This document shows, piece after piece, positions 1 through 7,700 of a stretch of 64,000 nucleotides of DNA. Origin of the DNA: Gammaproteobacteria bacterium. GTDB lineage: Bacteria; Pseudomonadota; Gammaproteobacteria; Competibacterales; Competibacteraceae. The position numbers were made by a program, and so were the translations under genes. The notes under the pieces were generated by a model. That model was given only the letters and a program-made list of their open reading frames with translations, was not told the DNA's origin and searched no databases. The stretch's first letter is position 1. The number at the start of each line of letters is the position of its first letter. The stretch is from positions 62,001 to 126,000 of the forward strand of contig JADLEK010000017.1 of the NCBI GenBank assembly GCA_020846135.1, in the 5' to 3' direction.

Positions 1-432
1 TTTGCCGCGCTGATGGATTTGTACGAACGCAACTACATCAACATGCGTCGGTTGATTCCCGACATGCCACCGGCGTCTGCGATGGGCATTTCACAAGTCG
101 CTGGCGGTCTGGATCTGCGCCTGCAAATGATCGAGCGCAACCGCTACACCAGCGAACTGAGCCTGACCTACCAGTTTGCCCAGGAATCCGGTGCGATCCT
201 CGCTGAACCTAATCTCCGCATCCGCATTTACCACGACGCCCAACTGGCTGAAGTGATGGCCGCCTACCCGCGTCATTACACCGCCTTCAGCGCGGATTTG
301 CTGCTGGCCGCCCGCCCGGACAGCAGCCAACTTCGCAGCCGCTGGCAGATTAACCGTTTTCTGCTCAAGTGGTTAACCTATTGCCTGCGCCAAGGTCATC
401 GCTTTGGCGCAGCGCCTTATCTCCCGGACTGA
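1..432 (+). CDS. yqiB: DUF1249 family protein (YqiB-like), 5' end cut by window
   Basis: This is a small cytoplasmic protein of unknown biochemical role, resembling Escherichia coli YqiB (DUF1249). The visible part carries the family pattern: an NYINMRRLIP segment near the start, an IERNRYT segment, a RIYHDAQLAEV segment and a C-terminal QINRFLLKWLTYCL helix. The frame is open to base 1. An in-frame ATG lies at 13, but alignment by eye to YqiB puts that methionine about ten residues inside the protein, so the true start is probably upstream of the window. The following gene, iscR, has its own promoter region, so the two are probably not one unit. The family assignment is firm; the function is not known. 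Confidence 0.8.
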   Translation, partial: FAALMDLYERNYINMRRLIPDMPPASAMGISQVAGGLDLRLQMIERNRYTSELSLTYQFAQESGAILAEPNLRIRIYHDAQLAEVMAAYPRHYTAFSADLLLAARPDSSQLRSRWQINRFLLKWLTYCLRQGHRFGAAPYLPD

Positions 433-475
433 CTGCTGCCGGAAAGTTCTATCCGTCTTGAACCTGGATGCTGGA

Positions 476-506
476 ATAGTTGACTAACTCGCTAGGTTAA
501 TATAGT
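476..506 (+). promoter_or_regulatory. Probable IscR type 1 binding site overlapping the iscR promoter
   Basis: The left half ATAGTTGACT (476-485) matches all ten positions of the type 1 IscR consensus (ATASYYGACT), and the right half is degenerate (about 19 of 25 positions match overall). A -35-like TTGACT (480-485) lies inside the site, with a -10-like TATAGT at 501-506 after a short 15-base spacer. In E. coli, IscR carrying its cluster represses its own operon at such a site. Autoregulation here is inferred from sequence and position only. Confidence 0.5.
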
Positions 507-563
507 TTCCATACTCATTAGTCAGGAATTCCTTCAACCCGGCCACCAGCGAGGTAAATCTGG

Positions 564-1052
564 ATGAAACTTTCGACCAAGGGCCGTTACGCCGTGACCG
601 CCATGATGCATCTTGCCATTCACGACCGGCTAGGGCCGGTCACGCTCTCCGAGATTTCGCAGTGTCAGGGCATCTCGCTGTCCTATCTGGAGCAGTTATT
701 CGCCAGATTACGCAAGTGTGATTTGGTGGAAGGCGTGCGCGGTCCGGGCGGCGGTTACCGGCTGGCCCGCACTCCGGATCAGGTGACCGTGGCTGACATT
801 ATCAGCGCGGTGGATGAACGGCTGGACGCCACCCGCTGCTCTGGCCGGGAAAACTGCCAGGAAGGTCGACGCTGTCTGACCCACGAACTGTGGACCGACC
901 TCAGCGGCCAGATTTTTAACTTCCTCGAAGGCATTACCCTGGCGCAGTTCCTCAAGCGGCCCGAAGTTTGTGATGTAGTGCGTCGTCAGAACAGTACCTT
1001 GCGCCGGCGCGAGCGCCCGGTTGATCGCTTCCCGGCAGCCATGCCGCTGTAG
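564..1052 (+). CDS. iscR: Fe-S cluster regulator IscR (Rrf2 family)
   Basis: This is a DNA-binding transcription factor that senses iron-sulfur cluster supply. The protein is 162 residues, the usual length. The N-terminal winged helix reads MKLSTKGRYAVTAMMHLA, with the recognition-helix segment ISLSYLEQLF. The [2Fe-2S] ligands sit exactly where they do in E. coli IscR: C92, C98 and C104, with H107. It lies 18 bp upstream of an iscS-like gene, and the leader carries a probable IscR site, as expected for autoregulation. The C-terminal tail after about residue 135 is Arg-rich and not conserved. The call is secure. Confidence 0.95.
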   Translation: MKLSTKGRYAVTAMMHLAIHDRLGPVTLSEISQCQGISLSYLEQLFARLRKCDLVEGVRGPGGGYRLARTPDQVTVADIISAVDERLDATRCSGRENCQEGRRCLTHELWTDLSGQIFNFLEGITLAQFLKRPEVCDVVRRQNSTLRRRERPVDRFPAAMPL

Positions 1053-1070
1053 GCGCGGTCGCCTGCCTTC

Positions 1071-2237
1071 ATGCCGGAGCCGGTTTATCTCGATTATGCG
1101 GCGACGACCCCGGTTGATCCGCGCGTCGCCGCCCGGCTGATTCAGCATTTGACGCTGGATGGCGGCTTCGGCAATCCCTCCTCTACAACTCATCCTTATG
1201 GGCGAACGGCGGCGCAAGCGGTAGAAATGGCCCGCGCCCAAGTCGCTACCCTGATCCAGGCCGATCCGCGTGAGATCGTTTGGACTTCCGGGGCTACCGA
1301 GGCCAACAACCTCGCCCTGCGCGGGGTCATGGCGCTGAGCCGCCACCCCCGCCGCCACCTCATTACTGCGAAAACCGAGCATAAAGCCGTCCTGGACGTT
1401 TGCCGGGCGCTGGAGCAGGACGGTTGCGCCATCACTTATCTGGACCCGGAGCCGGACGGATGGATTGCGCCAGAGCGACTGGCGGCGGCGCTGCGACCTG
1501 ATACCGCGCTGGTGTCGCTGATGCACGTTAACAATGAAACCGGCGTCATTCAGGATATTGCCGCCGTTGGCGCAATCACCCGCCAGCATGGGGCGTTGCT
1601 GCATGTCGACGCCGCCCAGAGCGTCGGCAAGTTGCCCCTTAATCTGCAAACGCTGCCGGTGGATCTGTTGAGTCTCAGCGCCCACAAGCTGTACGGTCCC
1701 AAAGGCGTCGGGGCGCTGTATATCCGGCAATTTCCGGTACGGGTGCGCGTGCAGCCGTTGCTGTATGGCGGCGGTCAGGAGCGCGGTTTGCGGGCTGGGA
1801 CCTTGCCGACTCACCAGATCGCAGCGACGGGCGAGGCGTTCCGGATCGCCGGTGAGGATATGGTCGTGGAGCAGGCGCAAATCCGCAAAGAGCGTGACCG
1901 GCTGTGGCGGGCATTGCTCAAATTGGGTGGGGTGACGCTCAACGGTCATCCCGAACAGAACGTGGCGGGCATTCTTAATCTCAGCTTTGCCGGAATTACC
2001 GCCGAGGCGCTGCTGGCGGCGACTCCGGAAATTGCTGTTTCCACCGGTTCTGCCTGTACCTCCGCCGGCCATGAACCCTCGCATGTGTTGCGGGCGATGG
2101 GTTGCGATGCGCGGCGGATGCGCGGGGCGGTGCGATTCAGCCTGGGCCGGTTTACCACCCGCGAAGAGATTGACGTTGCCATTGCCGCCGTGAGTATGGC
2201 GGTCCAGCGGTTGCGGGCTTTGTCGCCATTCCAGTGA
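1071..2237 (+). CDS. iscS: Cysteine desulfurase, IscS-like, lacking the C-terminal IscU-binding tail
   Basis: This PLP enzyme takes sulfur from cysteine as a persulfide for Fe-S clusters and thiolated cofactors. It has the class I IscS pattern throughout: YLDYAATTPVDPRVA at the N-terminus, TSGATEANNLAL, KTEHKAVLD, HVDAAQSVGKLP, the PLP lysine in SAHKLYGPKGVG and the catalytic cysteine loop in STGSACTSAGHEPSHVLRA. At 388 residues it stops right after RLRALSP. E. coli IscS continues for about 17 residues, ending in the segment that contacts IscU. No iscU, hscA or fdx follows; instead the next gene, a phosphopantetheinyl transferase, overlaps its stop codon by four bases. A desulfurase is certain, but whether it serves ISC assembly or another sulfur route is less so. 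Confidence 0.88.
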   Translation: MPEPVYLDYAATTPVDPRVAARLIQHLTLDGGFGNPSSTTHPYGRTAAQAVEMARAQVATLIQADPREIVWTSGATEANNLALRGVMALSRHPRRHLITAKTEHKAVLDVCRALEQDGCAITYLDPEPDGWIAPERLAAALRPDTALVSLMHVNNETGVIQDIAAVGAITRQHGALLHVDAAQSVGKLPLNLQTLPVDLLSLSAHKLYGPKGVGALYIRQFPVRVRVQPLLYGGGQERGLRAGTLPTHQIAATGEAFRIAGEDMVVEQAQIRKERDRLWRALLKLGGVTLNGHPEQNVAGILNLSFAGITAEALLAATPEIAVSTGSACTSAGHEPSHVLRAMGCDARRMRGAVRFSLGRFTTREEIDVAIAAVSMAVQRLRALSPFQ

Positions 2238-2983
2238 ATTTTGATCGGCCTCGCCTGCGTCGTTGGCTCACTGAGCGCGCCGTCGTAGTTCTCAGCCTGG
2301 CCGTTGATCCGATTTCCACTGCGGAATCGGCGGAGTGGTATGCCAGCTTGAACCCGGTTGAACGGCAGCGGGCGCAATCGTTTTACTTTGAATCGGACCG
2401 GCAAGCCTATGTCACGGCGCACGCCTTGCTCCGTCATTCGTTAAGCGCAGTCATTCCATGCGATCCCGTTGACTGGCGTTTTGTGACCGGACCGTTCGGC
2501 AAACTTCAACTTGCGGATCCGCCGTCGGGATTCGGCCTGCGCTTTAACCTTTCCCATTGCCGAACCCGGGTCGCCGTCGCGCTGGCGCTGGACGTGGAAG
2601 TCGGCGTGGATGTGGAGGCGCTTGACCGCACCACCCGGATCGATCCCGCCATTGCTGATGCTTATTTTGCCCCGGACGAAGCGGCTGCACTGCGCGCTAT
2701 GAGTGATGAAACCCGCCGGCGCGAGCAGTTCCTACGGTTATGGACCTTGAAGGAAGCCTGCATCAAGGCCACCGGGCGCGGCTTGTCGCAGTCTCTTGAT
2801 GGATTCAGCGTTGATCCGGATCGATTATCAGTCCGGTCGCAGTCGTTACCGATGACGAACTGGCGGCTGGCTCAATGGCGGGTTGCGGAGCATCTGGTCG
2901 CGGTCGCGGCGGACTGGCCGGGCCGGGAACCGCCGGTTTTTGTCCATTGCCCGCTGTCCACAGCACGGTCCGACGATCAGTAA
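2234..2983 (+). CDS. 4'-phosphopantetheinyl transferase (Sfp/EntD superfamily)
   Basis: This enzyme transfers phosphopantetheine from CoA to the conserved serine of carrier proteins. It has 249 residues with the two magnesium/CoA motifs of the family, GVDVEALDRT and WTLKEACIKATGRG, as in Sfp-type enzymes of about 230-250 residues. The start is GTG, overlapping the iscS stop codon (GTGA), so the pair is translationally coupled. The 3' end overlaps that of the aarF-like gene by seven bases in a convergent arrangement. The next genes encode two megasynthases with three carrier domains, so activation of those domains is the most likely job. That link is inferred from neighbourhood. Confidence 0.9.
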   Translation: MNFDRPRLRRWLTERAVVVLSLAVDPISTAESAEWYASLNPVERQRAQSFYFESDRQAYVTAHALLRHSLSAVIPCDPVDWRFVTGPFGKLQLADPPSGFGLRFNLSHCRTRVAVALALDVEVGVDVEALDRTTRIDPAIADAYFAPDEAAALRAMSDETRRREQFLRLWTLKEACIKATGRGLSQSLDGFSVDPDRLSVRSQSLPMTNWRLAQWRVAEHLVAVAADWPGREPPVFVHCPLSTARSDDQ

Positions 2984-4755
2984 CGCTTGCTCAGGGTCTT
3001 AATGATTTGGCGCAAACTAAAAATGATCAATCCGGCAAACGCCAGCACTATGACCCAGTCGTCATAGTCGAACAGGTTACGGAAACCTTCAGCAAAGTCG
3101 TTAAGCAAGGGGGGGGTGAAGGGCAATAGCCGGGAATGGTGAAAATACAAGAAGGTGTACACGCCAAGCAGGGTGGCGAGCAGCAGAACATTGCGCACTA
3201 GGCGCAGTATGGAAGCGCCAAACAGGGCCACCCGCTCCGACTTTTTAACCAGCGCCATAATGTTTAATCCCTGCCAGCGCAGCATCGGTCCCACGATATT
3301 GTTGTATTCCTCGACCGTTGTTGCGAAATTTTGCATCGCCTTAATCGTTTTGGGCACGACATTGCTGATCCGGCTGCGCCGCCGCGCCGCATGGCGAAAA
3401 TAGGCGCTAAAGAGTTCCATGTGGTTGGCGTGGGGAATCAGAAAACTGAGCGAAGCATCGAGAGTCGCCCAGGTGCGGCTGATCCGCATGAAGGCCCAAG
3501 TCAGTTGCACCTTGTATTTGTACATGATCCGCCCGGAATCGCCGCCCGCCGCCGCCAGCGACCGCTCGTGATAATTCAGGCCGTGCAAATGGGTGCGCGC
3601 TTCCCAATAGCGGTAGGAGCGCACCAGATCAGCCCGCAGCGGTTGCATCTCAGTAATGGGCGGCGGATTGATCGCCAGGCCCAGGGTGTAATCGGCGGCC
3701 TTGGCGTAGTCATTGACCGCCAACGCCCGCAGACTGGCGAGGTATTTGCTCAGGAACCCTTTCTCAGATTGGCCGATGGTCCCGAAATCGATCAGGGCAA
3801 ACCGGTTATCGCGCAACAGCAGAATGTTGCCGGGGTGGAGGTCGGCATGGAACAGATTGTCCTCGAACAGTTGCCGCATGGCGGTCAGGAACAGCCGACG
3901 ACCCACCTTGCGGGGATTGATGCCGTTCTCACGGCACCATTGAATCAATCGTCCTGGATCGTTCTGTCCCATCTGAATGAAATCCGACATGAGAACGCCG
4001 TGGATGTACTCGGTGACTAGAATCCCGCTGGTTGAATAGTCAAAAAAGACCCGGGGCGCGTAAACCCGGTGGTCGCGCAGGGCCTTGCGCATCCGGTCGG
4101 TATTGGAGGCTTCGTAGCGGAGATCCAGTTCTTCACGCACCATCTGATCCAGTTCCCAGTAAGCGTCGCTCCAACACATGTGCGGGGCGAACCCGAGCGT
4201 TTCAAAGATCCGGAACATCCGTTCGATATTGCGCAAATCCCGTTTGAAGGACGCATCAGCGTCGGGCCGGCGGATTTTAACCGCCACCTCGACATGCGGA
4301 TTACGCAATACCGCCCGATGCACCTGGCTGATCGATGCCGCAGCCACCGGCGCTTCCTGGAAACTTTCGAAGATCAGTCCCAGGTCTTCGCCCAAATCGG
4401 CTTGCAAGGCCTCGTACACGAACCGAATCGGGAAGCCCTGTGCCCGGTACTGCAATCTGGACAGTTCCCGACAGATCGCTTCGGAAAAAATGTCAGTGCG
4501 CAACGACAAGAGTTGACCGACCTTGATCCAGAGTCCGCCCAAATCCTCAAAGACGCTGCGCAGTTGTTCTGCCGCTGCATCCTCGTTGTAGCGACGGGTC
4601 AGGTACAGCCACAAACTGACCAGCCAGAACTGCAGAAAACGCCCGATCACCCGTAGCGAGGCAAAACGCGGTTCAGGAGCCGGTTCGACAATCTCGACCT
4701 TTTGACGCTCCTCCCGCTGAATCAGCAGGGTCGGGAGCCATTCTTCACTGAGCAT
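2977..4755 (-). CDS. ABC1/AarF (UbiB-like) atypical kinase with C-terminal membrane segments
   Basis: This is a protein-kinase-like ATPase of the ABC1/ADCK/UbiB family, whose best-known member supports ubiquinone biosynthesis. The 592-residue protein has the family-specific KxGQ helix (WIKVGQ, K78-Q81), the alanine-rich loop (AAASISQVH), the catalytic loop HADLHPGNILL and the metal motif IDFG. Two hydrophobic helices close the protein (near residues 525-545 and 565-582), suggesting membrane attachment. It begins 26 bp after the stop of the PKS/NRPS gene in the same direction, with AGGAAGAG upstream of its ATG, so it is probably the last gene of the biosynthetic operon. The usual ubiE/ubiJ neighbours are absent. 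A role tied to the polyketide product, or a general lipid/quinone role, are both possible. Confidence 0.85.
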   Translation of the reverse strand: MLSEEWLPTLLIQREERQKVEIVEPAPEPRFASLRVIGRFLQFWLVSLWLYLTRRYNEDAAAEQLRSVFEDLGGLWIKVGQLLSLRTDIFSEAICRELSRLQYRAQGFPIRFVYEALQADLGEDLGLIFESFQEAPVAAASISQVHRAVLRNPHVEVAVKIRRPDADASFKRDLRNIERMFRIFETLGFAPHMCWSDAYWELDQMVREELDLRYEASNTDRMRKALRDHRVYAPRVFFDYSTSGILVTEYIHGVLMSDFIQMGQNDPGRLIQWCRENGINPRKVGRRLFLTAMRQLFEDNLFHADLHPGNILLLRDNRFALIDFGTIGQSEKGFLSKYLASLRALAVNDYAKAADYTLGLAINPPPITEMQPLRADLVRSYRYWEARTHLHGLNYHERSLAAAGGDSGRIMYKYKVQLTWAFMRISRTWATLDASLSFLIPHANHMELFSAYFRHAARRRSRISNVVPKTIKAMQNFATTVEEYNNIVGPMLRWQGLNIMALVKKSERVALFGASILRLVRNVLLLATLLGVYTFLYFHHSRLLPFTPPLLNDFAEGFRNLFDYDDWVIVLAFAGLIIFSLRQIIKTLSKRY

Positions 4756-4781
4756 AAGTCGAGTCTCTTCCTATTGAATAG

Positions 4782-7700
4782 TCAAAATGGCGCTGAAGAG
4801 GGGGCATCGCCCGCAGGCAGCCCGCCAAGAAAGCTATGCAGCAACTCGCGGTTTTCACTCAGATCCAGCGCCTCCGGCAACCGATCCGCATTCACTACCC
4901 CGATCGCGCACAACCCCAGTTCCAACCGGGCGGCTTCCTCCATGAGCAACTGACCCATGTAGCCCGCTTCCAGTAAACAGAAGTCGCGGGCCAGCGGGCC
5001 GTAGAGCGGACGAATGGCGTCATAGGCGGCGATCAGCAACAGGGAAAAGGCGGCGCTGGCGAAAATCGGCTGATTACCCGGTAGATACAGATCAGCCGAC
5101 CAGTCCAGCCCGACTGCAATCGGTTCCAGATCATGGCGAACGGGGTGATAGTAGTAGAGTCCGCCGGCTAGTCCGCTGACCCGTCCTGGTTTGACCTGCA
5201 ACCAGGTTTGCACGGGGTAGGCGGCTCCCGCTGAAGCGTAGCGGTACTTGAGTCGGCCAACCTCGGCGCTGGGCAAGGCCCGCAAAGCGCCGAGCAGTTC
5301 AGCCAGTGGTTGCAGCGACATGGGATTGGGCGCATAGCAGCGCACGGTGCTGCGACGTTGCCATCCTGCCGGATCGGGCGTAGCGCCGGACAAGGCGATC
5401 CGGCCCTGGGTCGTGATGGGCCGCAAGGCTGGACAGCTCCGGCAAAAAGCCAGCCGCGCTGTCGGGTCGATCAACACCGCACCCAGGTTTGGCGCGCTTT
5501 CCGGTTCAACGAACGGCGCGGGGGCCGGTACGACGTCGGTGGCGATGAGCTGCGCCAGGATTCCCGCTAACTGGTCGATATGTGGCGGATTCATCATTTG
5601 CAGGTGATCCCCGGAAATCCCAATCACCCGCACCGGTTGATCGCAGAACGGACTCCACCCCAAGGCCGGATCGGCGAGCGACTCGCGACTCTCGTAATCA
5701 TGGAATTCTTCGGGGAAGCCGCCGGCGCTGCGCACCAGAGTCAGAGAACCCGTGTAGCGTTGTGGCTGATAGTCGGCCATCGCCTTGAAGTTGGCCTTGA
5801 ACACCCGCAGCACCCCATCGAGCAAGACGTCGTCAGCGATCAAGCGCCGCTCCCGGAGCCGTTCCATCACCCGCTGCAATTGCTCCCGGAGCGGGTTTTG
5901 GCGCAGCGTGGCAAAGGGTTCGAGATGAGGCTCATACAGGGCGTACAGGGCGCGAACAATGGCATCCAGAGCAATCTCGTCGAGCTGAAACGCCTCCAAC
6001 TGGGAGCGCACCACCACGGTGTCGAGCAGAACCAGCCGACTGACCTGTTCGCCGGCTTGCAGCAGTTGCCGGGCCATCTCGAAGGCCACATAGCCGCCAT
6101 AGGAATGACCGACAAGCTGGTAGGGTCCCTGCGGCTGGGCCTGACGCACCGCCCGCAGATAGTATTCGGCCTGATCTTCAATCCGCGCCAGCGGCAATCC
6201 GCCGTCCAGTCCGGGCGCCTGGAAGCTGTAGAGTGCCGGCCCGGCAGCGAACCGCTCGGCCAGCGCATTGAGGTAATAGGGGGCGGCAATGACCCCCGGC
6301 AGGATGAACAGTGGGGTTTCCGATCCCTGCCGCAGCCGGATCATTCCATCACTCGCCGGAGCCACGATGGGCGCGGTGCGTTCCACCATCGCGGCGATTT
6401 CCGCCACGCTGGGATTGCGGAAGAGTTGCGCGACTTCCAATTCAGCGCCCAGTCCATGCCGCAAGCGGTTGTGGAGTTGCACCATAGCCAGCGAAGTACC
6501 GCCCAGCGCAAAAAAGCTGTCCTCGCGGCTGACCTGCGCCGCACCGGTCAATTCGGCGAAGATCGCCGCGACTTTCTTCTCCAGCACCGTTTCCGGCGCA
6601 TTTCCGGCGCGGCGGCTGGACTGCCCGGCGCTGGATTCTAATGCGGCGCGATCCACCTTGCCGTTGGCGGTCAACGGCAAGGCCGGCAGCAGCGCCAGCT
6701 CGGTCGGCACCAGCGCCGCCGGCAAGCGTTCGCGGAGGAAGGCGGTCAAGGTCTCGACTGTAGGTGGCGCTGCGGCTTGCGGCGCGCGGGCGAGAAAGAC
6801 CTCCAGACCCAGGGCATCGGCGATCCCGCCATCGACGGTGAAGGCTTCATTCTGCGCAAAACCGGCTTCGGCCAGCGCCTCCAGCCAGCCCTGGCGGGAC
6901 AGCAGGGGATGGCGTCGCCGCCGCTGCCGATCCTCAAAGCGGTCGAACCCCTGTTGCAAGCCCATGCTCAGGTCGTACCAGGGATGGAAGCGGGTTTCCT
7001 CCACCAGCAGCAACGCCCCGCCGGGCGCTAATAACTGCCGGATATGGCGCAGACTTTCGGCCACATCGCGGGTCGCATGGATCATGCTGCCGGCTATCGC
7101 CAGATCAAAGCCGTGGGGGACAAAGCCCTGGTCCTCCGGCGATTTTTCCAGATCGAGCAAGGCAAAGCGGACGAATTTTTGCGCGGCAAACGCCTGACGA
7201 CCCGCCTCCAGAAAATAGCGGCTGAGGTCAGTGAAGGCGTAGTCGGCGGTATCCGCCGGCAAGCGTTCCAGCGCCACCCGGGTGGTGGCGCCGAGACCGG
7301 CTCCCAGTTCAACGATCCGCAGTCCGGGATGAGCGGTCGCCAGCGCCGCGACGATGTCGCTCACGACCGGCAGGGTAAACTGAAACAGGGTCTGGTAGAT
7401 GTTCGGCGTTTCGCGGGCGGTGTAAATCGTGGCCGAATTCTGGCGACCGGTCAGCAAGTCCGGCAGCGTAGTCACCACCTGTTCCAGCAGGGCAAAATCG
7501 TCATCGCCGAAGCCAAACCGATCCATGGCGCGAACCGCATCCAGGGTCGGTGCGGATTCCGGCCAAGGCGCATTGCGGCGGAACCCGTCACGAGTCGCCT
7601 CCAGCCGGCCATCGGTCACCAGCGCCTCCAGCGCCCGTTGCAGCCAATGCCGGTAGCGCGGCTCAATCCCGCAATCCCGCAACAGTTCATCAGGACGCTC

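Noticed and set aside
708-2084. Long open frame on the minus strand (458 codons) opposite iscR and iscS
   Set aside because: It is antisense to two certain genes, its translation is Arg/Gln-rich with no domain, and such frames are expected in high-GC DNA.
5580-6641. Plus-strand open frames opposite the thioesterase region of the hybrid synthetase
   Set aside because: These and many similar frames across 4.8-23.6 kb are antisense to continuous, motif-rich megasynthase sequence.
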